From the NCBI GenBank assembly GCA_963810615.1, contig CAWEOA010000002.1:248001-312000 (forward strand): 64,000 nt of DNA, written 5' to 3'. Position 1 is the first letter of the stretch, and every line of letters begins with the position of its first letter. Positions 1 to 12,004 of the stretch are shown piece after piece. The stretch is from JARRQJ01 sp963810615 (GTDB lineage: Bacteria > Pseudomonadota > Gammaproteobacteria > DRLM01). Made by a program: the position numbers and the translations under genes. Under the pieces are notes generated by a model that had not been told where the DNA came from, ran no database searches, and saw nothing but the letters and a program-made list of their open reading frames with translations.

Positions 1-3625
<3,625 letters not shown>

Positions 3626-3662
3626 CAATCTTCCTCTTCAAATCAGTAACATGTAACAAGTG

Positions 3663-3738
3663 GCAAGTAGCAAGAATCGGGATCGGCACAAGAAGTTTCG
3701 CTTAGATTTCCTTGCCGCCCTGTCCTTGCTACTTGCTA
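3663..3738 (-). repeat. 12-bp inverted repeat in the rpoB leader
   Basis: GCAAGTAGCAAG (3663-3674) is the exact reverse complement of CTTGCTACTTGC (3727-3738), so the rpoB leader RNA can form a 12-bp stem with a loop of about 52 nt, just downstream of the attenuator. E. coli has an RNase III processing hairpin between rplL and rpoB, and this could be an analogue (inference). The word CTTGTTAC also occurs at 3651-3660 on the minus strand and next to the rplA stop, so a small interspersed repeat family is the alternative. Confidence 0.5.
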
Positions 3739-3747
3739 CTCGTCATA

Positions 3748-3784
3748 GAAACAGGAAAAGGCCGGCGACACGACGCCGCCAGCC
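3748..3784 (-). terminator. Attenuator-type hairpin in the rplL-rpoB gap
   Basis: Read on the minus strand, GGCTGGCG (3784-3777) can pair with CGCCGGCC (3767-3760), eight pairs including one G.U. A T-rich run, TTTTCCTGTTTC, follows (3759-3748). This looks like a partial intrinsic terminator between rplL and rpoB. In E. coli a partial terminator at this place lowers rpoBC transcription relative to the ribosomal protein genes. The same role here is inferred from position and structure. Confidence 0.6.
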
Positions 3785-3862
3785 AATTCCCGGAATTACG
3801 TACACCGCCTATATAGGAACGGATATATACGGACATACGTTCAACAACGCCCAAGGACGTTG

Positions 3863-4237
3863 TTATTTGACCTCCACTTTGGCGCCAGCTTCCTCGAGCT
3901 GCTTCTTGAGGGCAGCCGCATCATCCTTGGAAACCGCTTCTTTAACGGTGGCGGGCACGCCTTCCACCATGTCCTTGGCCTCTTTCAAGCCCAAGCCGGT
4001 TACGGCACGAATCACCTTGATCACGTTGACCTTATTCTCGCCGAAGCTGGTCATGATCACGTTGAACTCGGTCTGCTCCTCGGCGGGGGCTGCAGCGGCA
4101 CCTGCTGCGGGCGCGGCCGCCATGGCAACCGCCGCAGTCACGCCGAATTTCTCTTCCATGGCGGAGATCAGATCGACGATCTCCAGCACGCTCATATTTC
4201 CGATGGTTTCCAAAATTTCTGCTTTTGCAACAGCCAT
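3863..4237 (-). CDS. rplL: 50S ribosomal protein L7/L12
   Basis: Stalk protein of the large ribosomal subunit that recruits and stimulates translational GTPases. The 124 residues show the usual layout: an N-terminal dimerisation helix (residues 1-32), an Ala/Pro-rich hinge (about 38-53) and a C-terminal factor-binding domain with KVNVIKVIRAVTGLGLKEAK (about 69-88). Length is typical of the family. It lies 66 bases after rplJ in the same direction, as in nearly all bacteria, and both genes are expected to share the L10 leader upstream of rplJ. Confidence 0.98.
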   Translation of the reverse strand: MAVAKAEILETIGNMSVLEIVDLISAMEEKFGVTAAVAMAAAPAAGAAAAPAEEQTEFNVIMTSFGENKVNVIKVIRAVTGLGLKEAKDMVEGVPATVKEAVSKDDAAALKKQLEEAGAKVEVK

Positions 4238-4303
4238 GATAATGACTCCTAAAATTTATCTGAAAAATAAGTAGCTCTATATTTGAATAAGATCCGTCGT
4301 CGC

Positions 4304-4828
4304 TTAAGCCGCCTGCTTCTGATCGCGCACCGCCGCAACAGTCCGCACCAGCTTCCCGACAGGCGCCTGCAAGGTGCTCGCCAGCTTCCCGATGGGGGCC
4401 TTCATGACCGCCAACAATTGGCTCAACGCTTCGTCGCGGGTCGGCATGGTCGCCAACGCTGACAAATCGCCGGGAGTCAACAAATTACCGCTCAAGGCAA
4501 TGGCCTTGACCACCAGCTTGTCGTTGTCTTTGGCGAAATCGCGCATAACGCGAGCCGCTGCACCGGGCTCTTCCTTGGAAAAGGCCAATATCAACGGCCC
4601 CTTCAGGGAATCACTCATGCAGGCGTACCCGGTGTCCGTCAAGGCACGACGGGCCAGGGTGTTTCTGACCACCCTGAGATACACACCGGCATTGCGCGCA
4701 TCTTGGCGAAGCTTGGTCATCTGTTCCACGCTCAGGCCCCGGTATTCCGCCGCGATGGCGGAGTGGGCACCACGTGCAACGATGGCTACTTCGGCGACGA
4801 TGGCCTCTTTCTGCTCTTTAGTTAACAA
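4304..4828 (-). CDS. rplJ: 50S ribosomal protein L10
   Basis: L10 forms the base of the ribosomal stalk and binds L7/L12 dimers through its C-terminal helix. The 174-residue product starts MLTKEQKEAIVAEVAIVARG, matching the L10 family N-terminus. The start codon is TTG (4828-4826), chosen because AGGAGGTGG lies six bases upstream and no in-frame ATG fits the family start. A TTG start in so highly expressed a gene is unusual. In E. coli, L10 or the L10-L7/L12 complex represses translation by binding the leader; the matching structure is visible upstream here. Confidence 0.97.
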   Translation of the reverse strand: MLTKEQKEAIVAEVAIVARGAHSAIAAEYRGLSVEQMTKLRQDARNAGVYLRVVRNTLARRALTDTGYACMSDSLKGPLILAFSKEEPGAAARVMRDFAKDNDKLVVKAIALSGNLLTPGDLSALATMPTRDEALSQLLAVMKAPIGKLASTLQAPVGKLVRTVAAVRDQKQAA

Positions 4829-4971
4829 GAGTCCACCTCCTACTTCACTATCAGCCGTCAGCTATGAGCTTTCAGCCACCAAGGCGTGAAATCCATAGAT
4901 TTCAAGCCCACCTGAGACAGTCACAATGACTGCCCCATTACGGCTACCGTCGCCAGGAAAATCTGTCTCGG

Positions 4972-5042
4972 GCTCCACCGTCTGCGCAGGCCGGATACCA
5001 ACGAAATCCCGTATCCAATTAAAGTCACCCACCTGCGGTCTT
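4972..5042 (-). promoter_or_regulatory. L10 leader RNA (autoregulatory site for rplJL)
   Basis: In the 299-base gap between rplA and rplJ the minus strand reads GACCGCAGGTGG, then a GGATAC...GTATCC hairpin (5016-4993), then GGCCTGCGCAGACGGTGG. The pairing of GCAGG with CCTGC and the CAGACGGTG segment closely resemble the L10 leader that I remember from E. coli. The expected role is translational feedback by L10 on rplJ and rplL. A covariance-model search for the L10 leader would settle it. Confidence 0.7.
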
Positions 5043-5047
5043 TGACA

Positions 5048-5069
5048 GCTGCCGGCTCGCACCGGCAGC
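5048..5069 (-). other. Perfect 8-bp hairpin after rplA
   Basis: GCTGCCGG and CCGGCAGC pair around a six-base loop, 58 bases after the rplA stop. There is no T run, so it is probably not a terminator. It may be part of the folded rplJ leader or an mRNA stabiliser. Confidence 0.45.
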
Positions 5070-5127
5070 CCAAAGTCTTAAATATCTTCAAGCTCAGAGT
5101 TAATAGCTCAAAGCTGAATGCTACTTG

Positions 5128-5823
5128 TTACTGCACCACCGTCGAGGTATCCACCGCAACCCCCGGACCCATGGTGCTCGATACCGTTACCTTGCGGACA
5201 TATATGCCTTTGGCCGCGCTGGGCTTGGCCTTGATCAAACCCGCCATCAAGGCCTGGAGATTCTCATGCAGCGCCTTGACTTCAAAACTGGCCTTACCGA
5301 TGGTGCAATGCACGATACCGGCCTTGTCGGCACGATATTGCACCTGACCGGCCTTGGCGTTATTCACCGCGGTGGTCACATCGGCGGTAACCGTCCCCAC
5401 CTTGGGGTTGGGCATCAAACCGCGAGGGCCGAGGATCTGGCCGAGCTGACCGACGACGCGCATGGCGTCAGGGGTGGCGATCACCAGATCAAAATTGATG
5501 TTGCCGGCCTTCACCTGTTCCGCCAGATCATCGAATCCCACTACGTCGGCGCCGGCGGCCTTGGCGGCGTCGGCATTGGCACCCTGGGCAAACACGGCCA
5601 CCCGAATAGTCTTGCCAGTGCCATTGGGCAGCACGGTAGAACCGCGCACCACCTGGTCGGACTTACGCGCATCGATGCCGAGATTGACGCTCACATCCAC
5701 CGCCTCATTGAACTTGGCGCTGGCGCAGTCCTTTACCAGGACCAAGGCATCTTCAATTCCGTAAATCTTGCCGAACTCCACCTTGGAGCGGATGGCCTGA
5801 ATACGTTTGCTTAACTTCGCCAT
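5128..5823 (-). CDS. rplA: 50S ribosomal protein L1
   Basis: L1 binds 23S rRNA at the mobile L1 stalk near the E site and, in E. coli, represses its own operon. The product begins MAKLSKRIQAIRSKVEF and carries the L1 signature GQILGPRGLMPNPKVGTVT (about residues 129-147). It has 231 residues, normal for the family. I chose the ATG at 5823, which overlaps the rplK stop as TGATG; an in-frame GTG one codon upstream is possible. The overlap suggests translational coupling of L11 and L1 synthesis. Confidence 0.97.
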   Translation of the reverse strand: MAKLSKRIQAIRSKVEFGKIYGIEDALVLVKDCASAKFNEAVDVSVNLGIDARKSDQVVRGSTVLPNGTGKTIRVAVFAQGANADAAKAAGADVVGFDDLAEQVKAGNINFDLVIATPDAMRVVGQLGQILGPRGLMPNPKVGTVTADVTTAVNNAKAGQVQYRADKAGIVHCTIGKASFEVKALHENLQALMAGLIKAKPSAAKGIYVRKVTVSSTMGPGVAVDTSTVVQ

Positions 5824-6254
5824 CACACGCCCTCCGTGTTCAGACCCATGCTGCGGGCGCTGCCGGCGATGGTACGCACCGCGGCGTCCAGATCCGCCGC
5901 CGTGAGGTCGGGCATCTTAGTCTTGGCAATCTCTTCCAACTGGGCGCGGGTCACCGTGCCCACCTTGACGGTGTGGGGGGTGGCGCTGCCGCTGTCGATA
6001 CCCGCCGCCTTCTTCAACAAAATGCTGGCGGGCGGGGTCTTGGTGATAAAGGTAAAGCTGCGGTCGTTATACACGGTGATGACCACCGGCAAGGGCAAGC
6101 CCTGCTCCACCTTCTGGGTCTGGGCGTTGAACGCCTTGCAGAACTCCATGATGTTGACACCGTGCTGACCCAGCGCCGGACCCACCGGGGGACTGGGATT
6201 GGCCTGACCGGCCTTTACCTGCAATTTGATATAAGCCTGAACCTTCTTTGCCAT
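5823..6254 (-). CDS. rplK: 50S ribosomal protein L11
   Basis: L11 binds the GTPase-associated centre of 23S rRNA and is needed for RelA-dependent stringent signalling and for thiostrepton sensitivity. The 143-residue protein begins MAKKVQAYIKLQVKAGQANP and contains the family core SPPVGPALGQHGVNIMEFCK (about residues 21-40). Its size matches E. coli L11. CAGGAGTCAATC gives a good ribosome-binding site. It heads the L11-L1 pair and lies 92 bases after nusG. Confidence 0.98.
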   Translation of the reverse strand: MAKKVQAYIKLQVKAGQANPSPPVGPALGQHGVNIMEFCKAFNAQTQKVEQGLPLPVVITVYNDRSFTFITKTPPASILLKKAAGIDSGSATPHTVKVGTVTRAQLEEIAKTKMPDLTAADLDAAVRTIAGSARSMGLNTEGV

Positions 6255-6346
6255 GATTGACTCCTGATTGGGTACGAACGCCTTACGGCTCCCCGGTTAC
6301 AACAACCGCAGGCCGCGAGATTTCCGCTCACGGCTTACAGCTCGAT

Positions 6347-6874
6347 TTAGCCTTTTTCCACCTGACCGAACTCGAGCTCCACTGGTGTGGAACGCCCGAA
6401 AATCAGCACCGCCACCCGCAGGCGGCTCTTTTCGTAGTTGACCTCTTCCACCACACCGTTGAAATCGGCGAAGGGACCTTCGGTCACCCGCACGACCTCA
6501 CCCGGCTCGAACAGCACCTTGGGTCTGGGTTTCTCCACGCCCTCTTGGACGCGCTGCAGAATCTTGTCCGCCTCTTTGTCGGTGATGGGCGCGGGGCGAT
6601 TGCTGGTACCGCCGATGAAGCCCATCACCTTGGGCACATCCTTGACCAAGTGCCAGGTATTGTCATCCATCTCCATCTGCACCAGCACGTAGCCGGGGAA
6701 AAACTTGCGCTCGCTCTTGCGCTTCTGGCCGGCGCGCATTTCCACCACCTCTTCAGTAGGCACCAGAACCTCGCCGAACTTATCTTCCATGTGGTAGAGC
6801 TTGATTCGCTCCTTCAGTGAACGCACCACCTGGTTCTCGAAGCCCGAGTAAGCATGGACCACATACCAGCGCAT
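6347..6874 (-). CDS. nusG: Transcription termination/antitermination factor NusG
   Basis: NusG binds RNA polymerase, suppresses pausing and links transcription to Rho and to ribosomes. The product has an N-terminal NGN domain starting MRWYVVHAYSGFENQV and a C-terminal KOW domain around FEPGEVVRVTEGPFADFNG (about residues 120-138). Length (175) is close to the 181 of E. coli. I chose the ATG at 6874 because AAGGA lies six bases before it; the ATG at 6880 directly abuts that site. secE ends 13 bases upstream, the standard secE-nusG pair. Confidence 0.97.
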   Translation of the reverse strand: MRWYVVHAYSGFENQVVRSLKERIKLYHMEDKFGEVLVPTEEVVEMRAGQKRKSERKFFPGYVLVQMEMDDNTWHLVKDVPKVMGFIGGTSNRPAPITDKEADKILQRVQEGVEKPRPKVLFEPGEVVRVTEGPFADFNGVVEEVNYEKSRLRVAVLIFGRSTPVELEFGQVEKG

Positions 6875-6887
6875 CGTCATTCCTTTT

Positions 6888-7235
6888 TCAGCCCCCTTGG
6901 CCCGTCAATAATTTAACCGACCATAATAAGAACATATCCAGCCCCCAGAGGAACACCGCCACAGCCACCACCAAACCCATCACCACCAGGGTGGTCTGGG
7001 TAGTCTCCTTACCGGAGGGCCATACAACCTTGCGGACCTCGATCTGGGATTCGCGGAAGAAGCCCACCAACTGGCGACCCGCATTCGTCTGCACCACGAT
7101 CACCACACAGACAATCGCCACCGCCAGCAGCGCCGGGACGCGTATCAACAGTGAATACTGCTCAAACCAATAAAAGCCGGCCAAAGCGCCGACCACCAGC
7201 AAGGCGGCCACTATCCATTTAATCTTATCTGCCAT
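6888..7235 (-). CDS. secE: Preprotein translocase subunit SecE
   Basis: SecE is the small essential subunit that clamps SecY in the inner-membrane protein channel. The product from the ATG at 7235 (MADKIKWIVAALLVVG) has 115 residues and three hydrophobic segments (about 6-24, 30-47, 82-105). The conserved amphipathic stretch GFFRESQIEVRKVVWPSGKE precedes the last one. The three-helix form is typical of enteric and related bacteria. An upstream TTG (7247) is in frame but has no better ribosome-binding site. tRNA-Trp lies just upstream and nusG just downstream. Confidence 0.95.
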   Translation of the reverse strand: MADKIKWIVAALLVVGALAGFYWFEQYSLLIRVPALLAVAIVCVVIVVQTNAGRQLVGFFRESQIEVRKVVWPSGKETTQTTLVVMGLVVAVAVFLWGLDMFLLWSVKLLTGQGG

Positions 7236-7265
7236 ACCCGCCCACAAATCACTTTCACTTCAATA

Positions 7266-7341
7266 TGGCAGGCCAGGAGGGAATCGAACCCCCAACCTGC
7301 GGTTTTGGAGACCGCCGCTCTGCCAATTGAGCTACTGGCCT
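7266..7341 (-). tRNA. tRNA-Trp (anticodon CCA)
   Basis: A 76-nt cloverleaf on the minus strand begins AGGCCAGTAGCTCAATTGG and ends with an encoded CCA. The anticodon loop CTCCAAA gives CCA, decoding UGG. The T arm GGGGGTTCGATTCCCTC is canonical. It lies between tuf and secE, the same relative order as in E. coli and many other gammaproteobacteria. Confidence 0.97.
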
Positions 7342-7361
7342 AAACACAACTGCATAAGGAC

Positions 7362-7446
7362 CCAAGAAACAAGTAAACAAAAGGAATGGATGAGCACCGC
7401 GTATTGCGCCGAACCCCATCCAGCCCCTTTGTTCTTTATCTCTTGG
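7362..7446 (-). repeat. Imperfect long inverted repeat between tuf and tRNA-Trp
   Basis: The arms at about 7362-7392 and 7417-7446 are imperfect reverse complements, roughly three-quarters matched. Perfect blocks occur at both ends (CCAAGA with TCTTGG, and TGGATG with CATCCA). On the minus strand this forms a large hairpin starting 15 bases after the tuf stop and ending before tRNA-Trp. It could help end tuf transcription or act as an mRNA processing site. There is no long U run, so a Rho-independent terminator is unlikely. Confidence 0.45.
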
Positions 7447-7461
7447 ATCTTTGCTCTATCG

Positions 7462-8652
<1,191 letters not shown>

Positions 8653-8732
8653 CGAAATAACTCCTCAAAGCAAATGGACGGCCATCTTTACCGACAGCGC
8701 GCTCGCGCCTCCCAAATATATCCAACTCAACA

Positions 8733-8808
<76 letters not shown>

Positions 8809-8852
8809 CGTGCTCAACCTTTGCAATCGACCTTCAAATCATCAAGCCCAGT

Positions 8853-8926
<74 letters not shown>

Positions 8927-9000
8927 CTTCTCTCACTACGCCAATACTTATGGAATGACGCTCCCCCTTGGAAGCTCCACCATCCGCAAATTTCCGACAC

Positions 9001-9085
9001 TGGTGGAGGGGGGTGGATTCGAACCACCGAAGGCTGAGCCGTCAGATTTACAGTCTGATCCCTTTGGCCGCTCGGGAACCCCTCC
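9001..9085 (-). tRNA. tRNA-Tyr (anticodon GTA)
   Basis: An 85-nt class II tRNA with a long variable arm lies on the minus strand. It starts GGAGGGGTTCCCGAGCGG and ends with an encoded CCA. The anticodon loop CTGTAAA gives GTA, decoding UAC and UAU. It is the first gene of the tRNA-tuf transcription unit and lies directly downstream of a strong promoter. Confidence 0.97.
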
Positions 9086-9092
9086 GCAAGAA

Positions 9093-9132
9093 GCAAGGGG
9101 CGTATTTTGATGAAATGACCCTGCCGTGTCAA
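9093..9132 (-). promoter_or_regulatory. Strong sigma-70 promoter of the tRNA-Tyr/Gly/Thr-tuf operon
   Basis: On the minus strand a perfect -35 box TTGACA (9132-9127) is followed by a 17-base spacer and CAAAAT as the -10 box (9109-9104). A GC-rich discriminator containing CGCCCC comes next. The tRNA-Tyr 5' end lies about 18 bases further on. A GC-rich discriminator at tRNA and translation-factor promoters is typical of stringent (ppGpp/DksA) control, which I infer here. Confidence 0.75.
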
Positions 9133-9171
9133 CGTCTGCTTGAAGTTATTTCACTCACCAGCAAGACTATT

Positions 9172-10851
9172 TTAGGCGATGTAACCCTGCTGTTCGAGAT
9201 AGAGAAATGCCCGCTGGGCTGCTTCTTCGATGCTCAGACCGTCGGTATCTATCTTCAATTCCGGGTCTACCGGCGCCTCATAGGGATCGCTTATCCCAGT
9301 AAACTCCTTAATAATCCCGGCACGCGCCTTGGCGTAGAGGCCTTTGCGGTCCCGCCCCTCGCATACCGCCAGGGACGTCGCCACATGCACCTCGATGAAG
9401 CCGCCGTACTGGCTGATCATCTGCCGCACCTCGCGGCGCATCTCGGCATACGGGGCGATGGGGGCGCAGATGGCGATGCCGCCGTTCTTGGTGATTTCAC
9501 TGGCCACATAACCGATGCGGCGGATATTGAGATTGCGATGTTCCCGGGAAAACCCCAGCTCACTGGAGAGATTCTTGCGCACCACGTCGCCGTCCAGCAA
9601 GGTCACCGGCCGACCGCCCAACTCCAGCAACTTGGCCAGCACCGCCTTGGCGATGGTGGATTTGCCCGCCCCGGACAAGCCGGTAAAAAACAAGGTAAGC
9701 CCTTGTTTCGAACGGGCGGGATAGCGGACGCGCAGCTCGGCAATGATCTCCGGAAAGGAAAACCAGGCCGGGATCTCCAGACCTTCGCGCAACCGGCGCT
9801 TCAATTCGGCCTCGTCGATACTGTGGGTGCGCGTCCCGGGCCGCACCTGGGCCAGCGGCTCAAAACCGGCGCTGTCTTCCACATATACCAAGGGTTCGCG
9901 CGCAATCAGCTGCACACCCAGTTCCGCCCCATAACGGGGCATAACTTCCTTTAAGTCCTTGTCGTCGACACCGTAACCGCGCGCCGCACCGGCCTCCCAC
10001 AGCATATGGCTGCACCCGAAATTGCGGCGCACCACGGCATGCCATAACATCTCCCGCAACCCGCCCCCCCGGGCGGGGATGGACAACAGGCTCAACAGCG
10101 TGGTCTGCTGCGGGTAATGATCCAACAGCGCCCGGTAGCAACGCGCCCGGTAGTAATAGTCCTCCTCCTCTTCGACCACGGGATGGAGCAGCAGATTGGC
10201 CCCCAGTTCCCGCACCGCCCGCACGCTCATCTCGCGCTGCGCGGCATGCAGCGGCGCGTTGCCGTGAAAGGCCGCCACCTGCACCCAGCCCCGCTTGGCG
10301 AACTGGGCGCGTAATTCCGCCGGCGAGTAACGCAGATCCGTAAAGCTATGATGCATAACCGCTTCCACGCCCTCAACGCGGCCGCCCACGTAGACCGGCT
10401 CGGTGCCGGCGAGAAATTGCGCGACGCCGGGGTGATGGGGATCGCTGCTGCCGAACAAGACCAGCGCCTCGGCGGCACGATCGGGGCGCCACACCTCATC
10501 TATATGGAGTACCGCCAGCAACACTCCTTCCAGGTCGCGCAAGGCCAGGCTTTGCCCCGGCGCCAGCTTATCCCCCAAGACCTCACTGACATCCAGGGTG
10601 ACCGGCAAGGGCCACAGAGTTCCATCCGCCAGACGCATCTCGCCCAGAACCTGCTCGTAATCCTTCCTCCCCATAAAACCGTGCAAGGGCGAATAGGCAC
10701 CGTTCATCAACAGGTCCAGATCCGCCTGTTGCCGGGTTGTGACATCCCAGGACGGCATGGACAAGGCCGCCTCCTTCAACTCCGCAATGCGGGTTTCGTC
10801 GGCAAACAAATTCACCAGTTCTCCGCCATAGGGGGCGATCAGATCGTTCAT
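9172..10851 (-). CDS. Sulfate adenylyltransferase-like / APS kinase fusion with degenerate sulfurylase domain
   Basis: The 559-residue protein from the ATG at 10851 joins a PUA-like plus ATP-sulfurylase region (about 1-375) to an APS kinase (about 383-559). The kinase makes PAPS from APS and ATP and looks intact: P-loop GLSGAGKST (391-399), LDGDVVRKNL, GLYAKARAG and FTGISDPYEAP. The sulfurylase half keeps the fold signature LLHPVV but has lost catalytic motifs. The QTRNPMHRAH motif is replaced by HGNAPLHAAQ (196-205), and GRDHAG is replaced by EAGAAR (286-291). I infer an active kinase with an inactive or repurposed first domain. It is divergent from galE; no other sulfate-assimilation gene is adjacent. 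An upstream in-frame start at 10929 lacks family similarity. Confidence 0.85.
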   Translation of the reverse strand: MNDLIAPYGGELVNLFADETRIAELKEAALSMPSWDVTTRQQADLDLLMNGAYSPLHGFMGRKDYEQVLGEMRLADGTLWPLPVTLDVSEVLGDKLAPGQSLALRDLEGVLLAVLHIDEVWRPDRAAEALVLFGSSDPHHPGVAQFLAGTEPVYVGGRVEGVEAVMHHSFTDLRYSPAELRAQFAKRGWVQVAAFHGNAPLHAAQREMSVRAVRELGANLLLHPVVEEEEDYYYRARCYRALLDHYPQQTTLLSLLSIPARGGGLREMLWHAVVRRNFGCSHMLWEAGAARGYGVDDKDLKEVMPRYGAELGVQLIAREPLVYVEDSAGFEPLAQVRPGTRTHSIDEAELKRRLREGLEIPAWFSFPEIIAELRVRYPARSKQGLTLFFTGLSGAGKSTIAKAVLAKLLELGGRPVTLLDGDVVRKNLSSELGFSREHRNLNIRRIGYVASEITKNGGIAICAPIAPYAEMRREVRQMISQYGGFIEVHVATSLAVCEGRDRKGLYAKARAGIIKEFTGISDPYEAPVDPELKIDTDGLSIEEAAQRAFLYLEQQGYIA

Positions 10852-10975
10852 CAAGGGCCTTTCGGAAGGTCGAATTATGCAGGTCATTGTAGGCAACTCA
10901 CCCTCGCCACGCCAGAGAAACAGCGGCAAAGATGGTATTCTTTTGAGGATTTATCATCCTAAAGGAATCATTGTG

Positions 10976-11974
10976 ATGACAGCGCGCAAACCGATCATGG
11001 TCACCGGCGGCGCCGGTTATATCGGCAGTCATGTGATCCGCCAACTCGGAGCCGCCGGCTATCCGGTGATCGTTCTCGACAACCTCTCCACCGGTTTTCG
11101 CCGCTCGGTGCTGCACGGTGAATTGGTGGAAGGCAACAGTGGCGACCGGGAATTGGTGGGCGCTTTGATCCGTGAGCACGACATCGAAGCGGTGTTGCAC
11201 TTCGCCGCCCACATTGTGGTACCCGAATCCGTGGCCGAACCGCTCAAGTACTACGGCAATAACACCTGCAACACCCGCAACCTGCTGCAAGCCTGCCACG
11301 ACAACGGCGTGAAGCGCTTCATCTTCTCCTCCACCGCCGCGGTGTACGGCATCCCGGCGGGATCCTCCGCAGGGGAGGATAGTCCGCTGGCACCCATCAA
11401 CCCCTACGGCCTGTCGAAGCTCATGAGCGAATGGATGCTGCGCGACCTCGCCGCCGCCGGCGACCTGAGTTATGTGGCGCTGCGCTATTTCAACGTCGCC
11501 GGCGCTGATCCCGAGGGCCGTATAGGCCAGTCCACGCCCAAGGCGACCCATTTAATCAAGGTGGCCTGCGAACACGCCGTGGGTAAACGCGATGAAGTCG
11601 CCATCTTCGGCACCGACTATCCCACGCCCGACGGCAGCGGCGTACGCGACTATATTCACGTCGACGATCTCGCCGCCGCCCACATCCTGGCGCTGAATTA
11701 CCTGGAACAGGGCGGCGCATCGCAAATCCTCAACTGCGGCTACGGTCACGGCTACAGCGTGCGCGAGGTACTGGATAGCGTACAGCGAGTCAGCGGCGTC
11801 AAACTCAATATCCGCGAGGAGCCGCGCCGCGCCGGCGACCCGCCTGCGCTCATCGCCAAGGCGGATCGCATCCGCGACGTGCTGGGCTGGCAGCCGCAGC
11901 GCGACGACCTGGAATTCATCGTCAAGACCGCACTGGCCTGGGAAAAGCACCTGTTGACCCAAGCCGCGCAATAA
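10976..11974 (+). CDS. galE: UDP-glucose 4-epimerase GalE
   Basis: A short-chain dehydrogenase-type enzyme that interconverts UDP-glucose and UDP-galactose (or their N-acetyl forms) for surface polysaccharides. The 332-residue product shows the NAD-binding GGAGYIGS near the N-terminus, SSTAAVYG with the catalytic serine/threonine, and YGLSK with the catalytic tyrosine-lysine pair. RYFNVAGADPEGRIG is typical of GalE. The start at 10976 follows AAAGGA; the open frame extends about 33 codons upstream but that part is not family-like. It is divergent from the APS kinase fusion and followed by hrpB 30 bases later. Confidence 0.93.
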   Translation: MTARKPIMVTGGAGYIGSHVIRQLGAAGYPVIVLDNLSTGFRRSVLHGELVEGNSGDRELVGALIREHDIEAVLHFAAHIVVPESVAEPLKYYGNNTCNTRNLLQACHDNGVKRFIFSSTAAVYGIPAGSSAGEDSPLAPINPYGLSKLMSEWMLRDLAAAGDLSYVALRYFNVAGADPEGRIGQSTPKATHLIKVACEHAVGKRDEVAIFGTDYPTPDGSGVRDYIHVDDLAAAHILALNYLEQGGASQILNCGYGHGYSVREVLDSVQRVSGVKLNIREEPRRAGDPPALIAKADRIRDVLGWQPQRDDLEFIVKTALAWEKHLLTQAAQ

Positions 11975-12004
11975 ACGCGCGGACATCAGCGCGTCGGCAT
12001 CGTC

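Larger units (their letters stand above)
4851..5117. repeat. Pair of inverted AGCT-rich repeats flanking the L10 leader
   Basis: The reverse complement of 4851-4872 and the forward sequence 5096-5117 agree at about 16 of 22 positions; both contain ATAGCT followed by GCTGA. They point at each other and enclose the L10 leader. A weaker relative (GCTCACGGCTTACAGCTC, 6326-6343) sits between nusG and rplK. They look like decayed copies of a short palindromic intergenic repeat. A genome-wide count is needed. Confidence 0.4.
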
